In this document: positions 39,266 through 50,693 of the stretch, piece after piece
How the letters are laid out: each line of letters starts with the position of its first letter
How positions within the stretch are numbered: the stretch's first letter is position 1
NCBI GenBank assembly: GCA_963965975.1
Contig: OZ014425.1
Coordinates: forward strand, 2,865,501 to 2,929,500
From: Xestospongia bergquistia
Taxonomy: Eukaryota > Porifera > Demospongiae > Haplosclerida > Petrosiidae
DNA: 64,000 nt
Direction of reading: 5' to 3'
Made by a program: the position numbers and the translations under genes
Notes under the pieces: model-generated
Told to the model about the DNA's origin: nothing
What the model saw: only the letters and a program-made list of their open reading frames with translations
Database searches by the model: none

Positions 39266-42231
39266 GGTTTGTACTAGAAATCATAGACTGCATTACTTCA
39301 TTTTAGCAATCAATGTGTCAGGACTTTACTTCTGCAGGGCTGTTTAACAAGACAAAAGAAGGAACTGGATTCCAACAGGCAAGCATTTGACAGTGTTCTC
39401 TGCAGTAAATCCGAGACAATGAAATTCCTTGCTAGAACAGAAGGAAAAAACAGTAGTAACAAGTACTGCCAGTCAATGTAGCAAGTCTCAATAATAATAT
39501 TCAAGTGTTTTTAAAAGGCTTTTTACCCTGATTGTGTCTGCTTTGGTATCAGTATCAGCTTGTAAAGGTTTGTACTAAAAATCTTAGACAGCATTACTTC
39601 ATTTTAGCAACCAATCTGTCAGGAATTTACGTCTGCAGAGCTGTGGAGCAAGACAGAAGAAGGAACTGTATTACATGCAGCCAAGTGATTTGACAGTCTT
39701 GTCTGCAATAAATCTTAGACGATGATGTTACTCGCTAGAACAAAAGAAATTGAGTCAGTTTTAGCCCTTAGTTTTAGTGCATCTGATAAGTCATTTGGAA
39801 ACATATCTGACTATTCCTTTTCTCTAATATATAAACTTTAGTAACCAGTATATTTAGTACAATGTAGGAAGTCTGAATAATATTAGTCAATTGTTTTATC
39901 ACTACAAGCCTATTTAGCCCCATTATGTCTACCATTATATGAGTAGTTAGTCAAGTGTTTTTATTTAGTACAAGCCCTTTTAAACCTATTGTGTCTACTT
40001 TTGTATCAGTATTAGCTTGTAATGTTTTGTCACAACTTTATTTCTGCAGGGCTGTTTACCCTCACTGTCTCTACGTTTGTGTCAGTATCAGCTTGTGCTG
40101 TATTATTGGTTGGTTATTGTATTGTGTATACTTATGAATATGATTATCATGTGTAGACTTCCTGTCCCATAAGTTATCTATGCACTTTATATTATAAAAT
40201 GTGCATATTGTAGAGATTTTATTGAGTCTTGAGTATTGTCCGATATCATATGTGAATGTGTTTGTAATGGTTATACTAGAAATCTTAGACTGCATTACTT
40301 CATTTTAGCAATAATGTTCCTCGCTATAGCCAAAGGGCAAGTAAATACAGTCAAGTGTGTTAGTATATATAGCTTGACTTTCAATTCAATGAGCTTTAGC
40401 CTTTAGTTTAGTGCATCTTTACTTCGTTTTTGCCACCAAAGATTCATGACTTTCTTTCTACAGGGCTGTTTAGCAAGATAGAAGAAGGAACCAGATTCCA
40501 TTCAGCCAAATCATTTGACAGTGGTCTCTGCAGTAAATCCAAGACAATAATGTTCCTCGCTATAAATACAGTCAGTGTATCAATACTTCATTTGTGTTAA
40601 TATATCTAGCTTGACTTTAAATTCAATGAGCTTTAGTCCTTAGTTCTAGTGCATTTGTTATCTTAACTAAGCCTGTAATAAGTCCTTTTAAAACATATAT
40701 CACGTTTCCTTGTCTCTGTAATATATACACTTTAATAACCAGTATAAAAGTCTTTTCACCCCCATTGTGTCTTCTCTGGTGTCAATATCAGCTTGTAAAG
40801 GTTTGTAATAGAAATCTTAGAAGCATTACTTCTTTAGTAGCAACCAATGAGTCACGACTTTATTTCTACAGGCTGCTTAGCAAGACAGAAGAAGGAACTG
40901 GATTCCATTCAGCCAAAACATTTGACGGTGTTCTCTGCAGTAAATCCAAGACAATAATGTTCCTTGCTATAGCCTAAGAGCAAGTAAATACAGTGAAATG
41001 TGTTAGTATATATAGCTTGACTTTAAATTCAATGAGCTTTACTAAATGAAGCTGCTAAAATTGTGATATTTGTGAGTGACACAGCAATAATTATCATTAA
41101 ATATTTTATCTTTATTATTAGGTGGGTTCTGATATACCTAGTATTTCAGTTGAGATCGTAGAGGAGGCATTTCAATTATTGGAAGAGCAAAAGCAGATGT
41201 AATTCTTGTACCAGCTGTTGCTAAAGGATATTATACAGTTGGAGCCTCATATAAGACTAAAGATAACATCAGTAAGCTTGTCACGATGTGTACTAGAAAT
41301 CTTAGCGTTTTCGCAACCAATGAGTACGACTTTATTTCTGCAGGGCTTTTAACCCCCATTGTGTCTTGTTTGGTATCAGTATCAGCTTGTAAAGGTTTGT
41401 ACTAGAAATCCTAGACAGCATTACTTCGTTTTAGCAACCAATCATTCACAACTTCATTTCTACAGGTCTGTTTACCAAATCAGAAGAAGGAACTAGTTTC
41501 CATTCAGCCAAATCATTTGACGGTGTTCTCTGCAGTAAATCCAAGACAATAATGTTCCTCACTATAGCCCAAGGGCAAGTAAATACAGTGAAGTGTGTTA
41601 GTATATATAGCTTGAGTTTAAATTCAATGAGCTTTAGCCCTTAGTTTAGTGCACTTGTAATCACGTTGTAATATTTTTGCTAGAAATCTTAGACAGTATT
41701 ACTTTGTTTTAGCAAACATGGAGTCATGACTTTATTTTAGCAGGGTTGTTTAGCAAGACATAAGAAGGAACTGGATTTCATTCAGCCAGGTCATTTGACA
41801 GTGTTCTCTGCAGTAAATCCAAGACAATAATGTTCCTTGCTATAGCCCAAGGGCAAGTAAATACAGTCAAGCATATTAGTATATATAGCTTGACTTTAAA
41901 TTCAATGAGCTTTAGCCCTTTGTTTAGTTCATCATTACTTCGTTTTAGCAGCCAAAGATTCATGACTTTATTTCTACAGGGCTGTTTAGCAAGATAGAAA
42001 AAGGAACCAGATTCCATTCAGCCAAATCATTTGACAGTGTTCTCTGCAGTAACTCCAAGACAATAATGTTACTCGCTATAGCCCAAGGGTAAGTAAATAC
42101 AGTGAAGTGTGTTAGTATATATAGCTTGACTTTAAATTCAATGAGCTTTACTAAATGAAGGTGCTAAAACTGTGATATTTGTGAGTGACACAGCAATAAT
42201 TATCATTAAATATTTTATCTTTATTACTAGG

Positions 42232-44492
42232 TGGTTTGGCATGCGCAAACGCACACTGTGACCAAATTATTTCTGTGGTTTGTAGAGGGAAAGAAATGTA
42301 AGGTTAGTGATGTGAACGCTTTTGCCTTTGCTCGAAGTAAAGTTAGCATGTTGTGTTCTACGAAGAGTGAAAAGGATAGTGAAACGTTGTCCAAGATCTT
42401 GTCATCATAAAGGGAAGTTGGTAGCAAAATTCGCGATCAAGGTCTACGTTTACATTTCTTTGTTTACTGACAGCGTTTGATTGTGTTCTATTCTAGGGCT
42501 ACTTTATGATTGAAAGTTAGTTTCATATATTACTTGTATTTGTATAGAACAAAGAAACGCTTTGAAGTGCGTTTGTAGAGTAAAATGTGTGTAACATAAT
42601 TTAGTACGTAAATAGCATGAGGATATGATACTATGAGTGTGTGTGTGTGTAGACTACATAATACTAATAATTGTGAAATGCTAGGAAACAGTCACTATCT
42701 GGTTTTCCTGTGTGGCATAGGGTTTTTTTGCACATTTGGCATTCCCACTGTGTCAACTTCAATTGTTTTCCCTTCCTGTAGCAATGAGAGCATTTGCTTC
42801 GCTTTGCTGCCTTCATTGGGAAGTGTAGAGTTGGTACTGAGGGATGAATAGCAGAGGAAGGGCGACCTCTAACTTTTCGACCGTTATAATTCCCAATTAG
42901 CTGTTTTGCCAACTCTGACCTGAAGTCAACGTATTGATGGTATACATGCCCTGTTGATGGTACATACCTGTGAAGGATGTAGGCATTTGCCAAAGTGAGT
43001 TCAAATAAAAACCAAAAGATGTATTTGTAGAATTTGTGGCTTTTCAGTCGTACACAGTAGTAGTGTCGTAGCTGGTCATTGCAATCAACCCCTCCCATAT
43101 ACTTGTTGTAGTCAATAACATTCAAGGGGCAGGTGAAAGCTTTTCTTGTGCCATCCTTTTGTTTTCTGGTTACTGTGCCTTCTTCATTTCTGCAGTTGGT
43201 AGAGAGAACACTTACTGTTTTGTTGTCTTGCCACAATGAGAAAATGCAATTTTCTTTTTCAATTGTCTTGTAATCTCCCCTCTCTGGTAGTCCCTTCTTA
43301 AGAAAAGGCTTAAATCCATCAGGATAGCCTACTCGATTTGATCGAATGGTGCCGCATGCATAGATCGAGTCCTTTAGAAGGTCATTGAAGAGCTGTACAC
43401 TGGTGAAAAAGTTATCGCAGTACACTTTATAATGTTTGCCAACATGATTCCTGGTTAGATCTTTCACAACCCGTTCATGTATATGTGTTTCCGACCTGCC
43501 TCCCACTTTGCCAAGGTACACCTGAAATTGAGAAACATAGCCATTTATAGCATATGCTCTCATCCAGACTTTTATCCCTCTCTTTGTAGGTTTTTTGGGA
43601 AGATATTGCTTGAGAGAGGATCTTCAATTGAAGGGGATCATGGCCTCATCAATTGAGCTGGCACTGTGAGGATTATATATCTCCAAAAACCTCTCTGATA
43701 TGGAAGTTATCACCGGTCGGATTTTCCAAAGACGATCATAGCTAGGATCTGTTCGCTGAACTGAATAGGATTCATTCTGCGTGAAATGGAGAAACCGAGA
43801 GATTTCCAAGAATCGTCTCAGAGATATCCTGTCTGCTACTGGGGAGTTATAGTAAGTTGGATCTAATTTCCAGTAATCATAAAGGCATGGTAATTGATTG
43901 ATTCCCATTAGAATCATGAATCCAAAATACGCTTGAATTTCAAGCGGTGTTACTTGGTCAAATCTCTCGTAGGCATCAGTTGATAGCACTTCTCGAGCGT
44001 ATACATTAGTTTGCTCAGCAATCATATTGATTAGGGTATGAGAGAGGGGAACTGTAGGTTCACATGGAACAGTACAGGGAAGGACAGTAGTAGGCCTGTC
44101 AGTAGTAAGGTTAGTTTTAGTTGACTCAAAAAGGATTCACCTGACTCAAATTCTAATGGTTCATCAATCTCCATAGCATCACAACTATAGAATTAGAAAA
44201 GACAAGCATCAAAGAATTATTTGGAGTGTTGGTATAATAACAGAAGCAGTAGACATGGTTATAATAATTCTTTCTTTTGATCTTACCTTTCCAGATTTTC
44301 GTCGGTGTCCATTCTGTGTAAAAGAAAATGGAATGAAAAGTACTTAGTGTTTAGTTTATTTTTCTAATTATAATGCAATAATATTGTTACTGCATACACA
44401 TTATTATACATATTATATATACAATAATAACTATTATATATTATACTATATAACAACAATCTCTTCTTCCTCTTCCACGTCAAAATCATTTA
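42232..44492 (-). mobile_element. piggyBac element 3 region interrupting array A
   Basis: Array A stops at about 42231 (after ctttattactaggtgg) and resumes at about 44493 (taatacaatgtctgaataac). The 2.26 kb between is unrelated and holds a piggyBac transposase. A TTAA sits at the right junction. I could not find a matching TTAA and CCC terminus on the left, and the two flanks come from different places in an array unit, so one end was probably lost or rearranged. Confidence 0.65.
42664..44312 (-). pseudogene. piggyBac transposase, nearly intact (one stop, one frameshift)
   Basis: Exon 1 is 44287-44312 (MDTDENLE) and a 102-nt GT..AG intron spans 44185-44286. Exon 2 runs to the stop at 42664. 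Exon 2 begins acidic (AMEIDEPLEFESGE), then a one-base loss in a T run near 44127 shifts the frame. From about 44090 the DDE_Tnp_1_7 domain is open: NMIAEQTNVYAREVL, IQAYFGFMILMGI, SSIDEAMIPFN with the first Asp. A TGA at 43621-43623 replaces the usual Gly. Then KQYLPKKPTKRGIKVW, VYCDNFFTSVQLF with the second Asp, and YNKYMGGVDCNDQL with the third Asp. A Cys-rich C-terminus follows (CSHC, CQMCKKTLCH). The catalytic triad is intact and length fits the family. Of a different subfamily from elements 1 and 2. Two lesions make it inactive as read. Confidence 0.92.
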
Positions 44493-45470
44493 ATACAATG
44501 TCTGAATAACATTAGTCAAGTTTTTCTATTTAGTACAAGCCTATTTTCCTCCATTGTCTCAACTTTTGTTTCAGTATGAGCTTGTAATGGTTGGTACTAG
44601 AGGTTTGTACTAGAAATCTTAGACAGCATTACTTCATTTTAGCAACCAATGGGTACTGTATTATTATTTGGTTATTGTGTTGCATATAGTTATGAATATT
44701 ATTATCATGTGTGTACCATAAGTTATCTATGCAACATACTTTATAAAATATGAATATTGTGTTATTTAGTCTTGAGTTGTGTGCTGTATCATATGTGAAT
44801 GTGTTTATACAAGTTATTAACTAGTCATTTTAAAACATAATATCTCACTAGTCCTTTTCTCTGTAAGGTATAGGCTTTAGTAATCAGTATATTTTGTGCA
44901 TTACTTCATTTTAGCAACCAGACTTTATATCCTTTCAGCCAAGTCAATCCAAGACAATGATGTTACTTGCTACAGCCCAAGGGCAAATAAATACGGTCAG
45001 AGTAGCGGTACTCCATGTGTATTAGTATATCGTGTATTTTTGTATGAGTGTCAGCTTATGTTTTTGTACTTGTAAGTACTTTACCTTTGCAGGGCTGTTA
45101 AGCAAGACAGAATAAGGAACTGGATTCCATACAGCCAAACCATTTGACAGTGTCCTCTGTAGTAAATCTCAGATAATGATGTTCTTGACTACAACAAAAG
45201 GGAAAGACAATAGTAACAAATATGGTCAGAGAAGCAGTACTCCACGTCTGTTAGTATATCAAGCTTGACTTTTAAACTAGTCCTTTTCTCTGTGATATGT
45301 TGACTTTAGTAAGAAGTATATTTAGTACTATGTTGCAAGTCTGAGTAATATTCATTAAGTAAATATGCTGGTTACTAAAGTATGTTGCATTCCATTTAGC
45401 CAAGTCATTTGGCAGTCTTCCCTGCAGTATTTCTGAGCGAATGATGTTCCTCGGTACATGGTAAAGTAAT
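44493..45470. repeat. Decayed right end of array A
   Basis: Array-A phrases continue but are shuffled and diverged (gtatcagcttgt..., ctgcagggctgttaagcaagacagaa near 45095). No coding signal. Confidence 0.6.
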
Positions 45471-45667
45471 GTATTACATCGTGATAGACTCAAGTAACAT
45501 GATTTGTTGTCCTTCTAGGTATACGGATATCAGTGTAATGTTACATTCATATCGTATAACTTAACAATATTACCTTATTTTAAACATACACACACACACA
45601 TACATGCAGATGAAGGAAATAACAATTGGTAAGTATATTAACAATAAAAATGTATAAACATTAACTG

Positions 45668-45745
45668 GTATTTTGACATAAACTAATACTACAAATATAA
45701 TACTACCAAATGTAATACTGCCAAATGTAATACTGCAAATGTAAT
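45668..45745 (+). repeat. Left inverted repeat bordering array B
   Basis: Contains aatactaccaaatgtaatactgccaaatgtaatactgc. Its reverse complement occurs at 49360-49405 just right of array B, and weaker similarity continues outward (attttgacataaac against attttatcataaat). It is internally a short tandem repeat of caaatgtaatactgc. Confidence 0.7.
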
Positions 45746-46093
45746 ATTGTCATTAACATATTTTAACGTCAGTGTAAAATATATTATTCCTTCTCGTTTC
45801 TCTTTCATTACCCTAGATTCGCTGTACATCAGGACTAGGCTCAAGACATCCTCTGTCTCAAAAGAGTCTAGGGAGTAAGTTAAGACCATACAGTACTAGA
45901 CTACTAGTGTACATTGATTCATAATACTTCAGGCTCAAGACTCAAGACATTCCTATACTTCGAAGAGTCTGAAGAGTAAGTTAACTGAATACAATACTAG
46001 TGTACATTAATTCATAATTAATTATTTCTGTTAATTTGTTTTTTATTACAATAGCTTCACTGGACATCAGGATCAAGGATCAAGACATTTCTC

Positions 46094-46583
46094 TAGCCTC
46101 GTACCCAGGCTTTTGCGATAGGAAAGAAAGCCTGGTAACTACTATTAGCGCATGCATTTAATTTCCACAGATTCCTTTGAAAGTAGTATACTCTAGGAAT
46201 CCTCCGTCAACTATTGATGTCAAAATTCCTTTAATCACAATGTGAGACTATTTGTAGTACTGATAGAAAGTATTCTTCTGCTCTACTCTATGCTAATGAT
46301 GGAAAAGATGTTTTCGTGTGGTTTTCTATTCCAACAACACTGAACATGTTTGTTGCTCTTTTTGCTTTCATTAAGTATCTACAGAACCAACAAACTCAAC
46401 TAGCCATGCCTAAACTCAGTAGTGAATGAAACATCATCAATAGAAACCCAGCCATTTACTTGTCATTTAATTCTAAATCTTGCCATTATGATGTCAGTAT
46501 ATTGCGTAAATTACAATAAACGCATGCACAAGCAGTAGTTACCAGGCTTTCTTTTCTATTGCGAAAACCTGGGTACAAGGCTA
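46094..46583. mobile_element. Long-TIR element with RecQ remnant, complete, in array B
   Basis: TAGCCTCGTACCCAGGCTTTTGCGATA... to ...TATTGCGAAAACCTGGGTACAAGGCTA, 490 bp, flanked by identical 10-bp copies GACATTTCTC (46084-46093, 46584-46593). The interior contains decayed plus-strand RecQ sequence (near 46270-46330, up to the FSCGF/FVW region) joined to the terminal non-coding part, so it is an internal deletion of a longer helicase-bearing parent. Confidence 0.9.
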
Positions 46584-47755
46584 GACATTTCTCCATCTCA
46601 AGGACTCTTGGGAGTAAGTCAGTGCTAGTATAAATTTATTCATGATGCATTATTAATCTCTTTTATTACAATAGATTCGCTGGTTGTCAGAGGTCAAGGA
46701 TGAAGACTTTCCTCTATCTCGATGAGTTTGTCAAGTAAGTTAACAGAATACAATACTAGGTTACATTGATTCATGAAACACGATTACTCTTAACTTCTTT
46801 TATTACTATAGCTTGACTTGATGTCAGTCTCAAGGCTCAAGACATTCCTATATCTCAAAGAGTCTGAAGAGTAAGTTAACTGAATACAATCATAGTGTAC
46901 ATTAATTCATAAGTCTTAATTCATAATACATTAATTCATAATACTCTTAATCTCTTTTTCATTACTATAGCTTTGTTCGACGTCAGGCTCAAGGCTCAAG
47001 AAATTCATCTGAAGATTCTAGAGAGTAAGGCTCAAGGCATTCATGTATCTCGATAGGGAGTAAGATCATACAGTACTAGTATAAAGTAATTCATAATGCA
47101 TCATTACCTTTAATATCTCTTTTATTGCTATGGCTTCGCTGGATATTGGGATCAAGAATCAAGACATTCTGCTATCTTAAAGACACTGGGGAGTAAGTTC
47201 ACAGAATACAGTAGTAGTGTACATTAAGTCATAATACATCATTACTCTTACTTTCTCTTTTATTACTGCATATTACTCTTAATTTTTCTTTTATTACTGT
47301 AGCTTCACTGGACTTCAGGATCAAGGCTTGAGACATTCCTCTATCACAAAGAGTCTCACTCTGTGGAGTAAGTTAACAGCATACAGTACTAGTGTACATT
47401 AATTCATAATACCCATTACTCATAATACACATTACTCTCAATTTCTATTTTATTACTATAGCTTCACTGGATATTGCGATCAAGAATCAAGACATTCTGC
47501 TATCTCAAGACGCTGGGGAGTAAGTTAACAGAATACAGTACTGGTATAAATTAATTGATAATGCATCTTATCACTGTAGCTTCATTTGATGTCTGGCTCA
47601 AGTCTCAAGACATTCCTATACTTCGAAGACTCTGAAGAGTAAGTTAACTAAATACGATACTACTGTACATTAATTCATAATATAGCATAGTCTTAATTTG
47701 TGTTTTATTACAATAGCTTTGCTGGATGTCAAGATCAAGGATCAAGATATTTCTC

Positions 47756-48303
47756 TAGCCTCATACCCAGGCTTTCACGATAGAAAAGAAAGCCTGGTAA
47801 CTACTGTTTGTGCATGCATTTAATTTCCACAGATTTCTTTGAAACTAGTATACTCTATGAATCCTCCATCAACTATGACGTCAAAATTCCTTTACCCATA
47901 ATATGAGACTATTTGTAAAGTTTTCTTCTGCTCTACTGTATGTTCTAAAGCTGCTAGCAATGCCAAATCTATTTCTTAAAAGGAGCAACTCTTGTTCATT
48001 GAAGCTATATATGATGGAAAAGATATTTTCGTGTGGTTTTGTATTCCGACAGCACTGAACAAATTTGTCGTTCTTTTTGCTTTCATTAAATCTCTGCAGA
48101 ACCGACAAACTCAGCTAGACATGCCCAAACTCAGTAGTGAATGAAACGTCATCAATATAAACCTGACCCATTTACTTGTCATTTAATTTAAAATGTTGTC
48201 ATTATGATATGAACATATAACATAATTAACAATAATTAAGCGCATACACAAGCAGTAGTTACCAAGCTTTCTTTTCTATCGCGAAAGCCTGGGTACGAGG
48301 CTA
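47756..48303. mobile_element. Long-TIR element with RecQ remnant, second copy in array B
   Basis: 548 bp with the same termini, flanked by GATATTTCTC and GACAATTCTC, inserted at the base homologous to the 46094 copy in another unit. The plus-strand interior reads SSALLYVLKLLAMPNLFLK, alignable to ALLYAINQLGKPNLSFKK of the 39022 fragment, then decays before the Walker A site. It retains more helicase sequence than the 46094 copy. Confidence 0.88.
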
Positions 48304-49349
48304 GACAATTCTCTATCTCAAAGACTTTTGGCAGTAAGTCAACAGCATTCAGTAGTCAGTACTAGTATGAAGTAATTCATTGCTCTTAATTTCTCTTGTA
48401 TAACTGTAGCTTCGCTTGAAGTCAAGATAAAGGCTCAAGACATTCCTCTATCTGAAGATTCTGGGAAGTAAGTTAGCAGCATATAGTACTGGTGTACATT
48501 ACTTAAAAAAGACATCATTACTCTTGATTTTCCTTTTATTACCATAGTTTCACTGGACATCATGATGAAGACTCAAGACATTCCTCTACCACAAAGAGTC
48601 TGTGGAGTAAGTTAACAGCACACAGTACTATAGCTTTGCTCGACATCAAGCTCAAGGCTCAAGAAATTCATCTGAAGAGTCTAGGGAGTAAGGCTCAAGG
48701 CATTTATGTATCTCGAAGAGTCTATGGAGTAAGATCATACAGTACTAGTATAAAGTAATTCATAATGCATCATAACCTTAAATATATCTCTTTTATTGCT
48801 ATAGCTTCACTAGATATTGGGAACAAGAATCAAAGACATTCTGCTATCTGTCAAAGACGCTGGGGAGTAAGTTCACAGAATGCAGTAGTAGTGTACATCA
48901 TTACTCTTACTTTCTCTTTTATTACTGCATATTACTCTTAATTTCTCTTTTATTACTGTAGCTTCACTGGACTTCAGGATCAAGGTCAAGACATTCCTCT
49001 ATCACAAAGAGTCTGTGGAGTAAGTTAACAGCTTACAGTACTAGTGTACATAATTCATAATACTCATTACTCATAATACACATTACTCTCAATTTCTGTT
49101 TGATTACTATAGCTTCGCTGGATATCGGGATCAAGAGTCAAGATTTTCCACGATCTCAAAGACGCTGGGCAGTATGTTAACAGAATACAGTACTAGAGTA
49201 CATTAATTCATAATGCATCTATTAATGTAGCTTCGCTGGACTTGTGGATCAAGGCTCAAGACATCTGGATCAAGACTCAAGACAGACATTCCTCTATCTC
49301 AAAGAGCCTGGGCAGTAAGTTAACAACATACAGTAAATTTTGACAAGTA

Positions 49350-49415
49350 ATCTAATGAGTGGTAGTATTACATTTGGCAGTGTTACATTTGGTAGTATTA
49401 CATATTTATGATAAA
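49350..49415 (-). repeat. Right inverted repeat bordering array B
   Basis: ggtagtattacatttggcagtgttacatttggtagtattacat is the reverse complement of the 45.69-45.74 kb repeat with a few differences. The pair encloses array B exactly. Confidence 0.7.
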
Positions 49416-49589
49416 ATGGTGTGTCTGTATCTATACTACTCTATATATTGTACCCAATTATACAATTTGTAGTAGTCAGTAAAGGTAAGTATCGAGAATA
49501 CAACTATAAAGGTGAGTATATCTTCCAGAGAGAAAGCCGAGGAAGCCACAAGAGATTAGTTAGTCTGCTTTTGTGAGGGAAATGAGATT

Positions 49590-49785
49590 ATGTAGAGCAT
49601 TAATGGGTGTGGCTATTGTTGCTTGATAATTGGGTGTGGTGCTTGCAGCTATGCATTAATTTCCTAGACTACCTGGAGCATTAATTAAAATATGAGGTGT
49701 GGTCAAAATAAACCACATCCAAAATATTTAATGGGTGTGGCTATCGAAGTTTGATGAGTGGGTGTGGTGCTTGCAGCCATGTACA
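49590..49785. repeat. Short direct repeat (taatgggtgtggctat ... gcttgcagc(c/t)atg)
   Basis: Two copies about 128 bp apart, each with aatgggtgtggctat, a variable middle, gggtgtggtgcttgcagc and atg. Confidence 0.65.
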
Positions 49786-49861
49786 GGTTTGTGAATATTG
49801 TTTACTGATTGTAGGATTCATGCAGGTTTCGCCTAATCCACATTCGCCTACATTATTTTTA

Positions 49862-50086
49862 ATACAGTATGGTTATGTTGACCATCTTAGATGTAACTAC
49901 TCTGATCACGTTCCACAGGAACCAGTCGAAGATTGGTATATATCAGACGAGTTCACTCCAAATCCAGATCCTCCTGCAGTTCAAATTGATATACCACCAC
50001 TTGCACAAATTCGTCCTGTTGCTGTTCGCCATTCTACTTATGTACCTCGACCTGTTGATTGTTTTGCACCCCTGCATCAAGCTTGA
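49862..50086 (+). pseudogene. C-terminal tail of a gypsy-type pol polyprotein (tentative)
   Basis: The open frame to the stop at 50084-50086 ends with a proline-rich stretch and VRHSTYVPRPVDCF, like the R-R-S-x-R-x-x-R-P-x-D-R-F tail that follows the integrase in many Ty3/gypsy elements. A polypurine stretch gagagggtagaa and a TGTGATAAC start follow within 15 bp, as expected at a pol/3' LTR border. Integrase catalytic motifs are not present. The family call rests on the tail and its position only. Confidence 0.45.
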
Positions 50087-50096
50087 GAGGGTAGAA

Positions 50097-50570
50097 TGTG
50101 ATAACTAGGGATATTCCAGATGAGCACATGTATATATTGTGTGAGCACATTTTCAGTTGTTTATATTTGTTGTTTTATGTTGAATCTATCCCGGCCAGGT
50201 TACAACCCAGATACTGGTATTGGAGAAAACAAAAGGAAGTATATTTACAGGAAAGTGATAGCTCCTTGTTAAGCAGGTAATAATGCTTAAAAATGAAAAG
50301 TGGCATAACATGTAAGTATTACTAGAAATGCTTTATAAGATAACTACTCTATACATATATAGTGTTGTCATGTTCGTTAGGGCATAATATGAGCTATTTA
50401 CATGGTAAAATTATATCATAATAAAACGTTATATAGATAACAACATAATATGAGGTACGTTACTTTGTAATATTATAATATTGGATAGTAATGTAATACA
50501 TGAAATTGTAAACCCTATTTCTCTAAATTTGCTACTGAAATTTTGATGCCTTTTTCCAAATATTATTGGG
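50097..50570 (+). repeat. LTR-like repeat, copy A
   Basis: Begins TGTGATAACTAGGGATATTCC right after a purine tract and aligns with copy B at 51141 over most of its length (gttcgttagggcataatatgag, ataataaaacgttatatagataacaacata). No TG..CA end could be fixed, so the right border is approximate. Confidence 0.55.
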
Positions 50571-50693
50571 GCCAAAAATATGCCTAATTAATCTCTTTTT
50601 TCTTATAATTTTTGTTACTGAAAATATGCAAAATCTTAACAAATTCAGTGAATTTTAAGCCCTTTTTGTCAAAATTTTGCCACTATCAATTTT

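Larger units (their letters stand above)
16560..45470 (+). repeat. Array A: ~29 kb of diverged units with an exon-like core
   Basis: Dozens of tandem units, mostly 230-430 bp apart. Each core is ttt(c/a)tttctgcag|ggctgtttagcaagacagaag... ending near tcctcgctatagcccaagggcaagtaaata. That is a pyrimidine tract plus AG, about 105-110 nt, then often a GT-containing donor-like end. The core is usually open in one frame (GLFSKTEEGTGFHSAKSF, then MFLA). Between cores lie conserved phrases (gcttgactttaaattcaatgagctttagccctta; tatcagcttgtaatggtttgtactagaaatcttagacag). A minority of units carry a second segment after ttattattag, starting gtgggttctgatatacctgg (29.8, 30.5, 34.4, 35.1, 36.65 and 41.1 kb). 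The donor is lost in many units (gggcaaataaat), so I treat this as a repeat. I do not recognise the peptide. Confidence 0.85.
45815..49335 (+). repeat. Array B: 17-18 exon-like units of ~60 nt with splice-like borders
   Basis: Units, mostly 120-170 bp apart, have the form ctcttttattactatag|cttcactggacatcaggatcaaggctcaagacattcctctatctcaaagagtctgggga|gtaagttaacag, followed by agtactagtgtacattaattcataat. Nearly every unit keeps both the pyrimidine tract plus AG and a strong GTAAGT. Typical core length is 59 nt, not a multiple of three, so successive cores would not keep one reading frame and several have stops; a protein product is doubtful. A higher-order repeat is visible: the run near 46.95-47.7 kb resembles 48.6-49.2 kb. 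Two units are interrupted by long-TIR elements at the same base. Confidence 0.85.

Noticed and set aside
42232..44492. Perfect TTAA-bounded piggyBac insertion for element 3
   Set aside because: No matching TTAA and CCC terminus at the left junction, and the two flanks are not adjacent in the array unit.
16560..45470. Array A as a single large protein-coding gene
   Set aside because: Many units have lost the GT donor, core lengths vary and frames change between units; no start or end exon recognised.
16560..45470. Resemblance of GLFSKTEEGTGFH...MFLA to an ADP-ribosyltransferase strand-loop segment
   Set aside because: Only a few scattered residues match and no other part of the fold is present.
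45815..49335. Array B as a CRISPR-like array
   Set aside because: Both core and spacer are repeated and diverged together, units are 120-170 bp and the context is eukaryotic.
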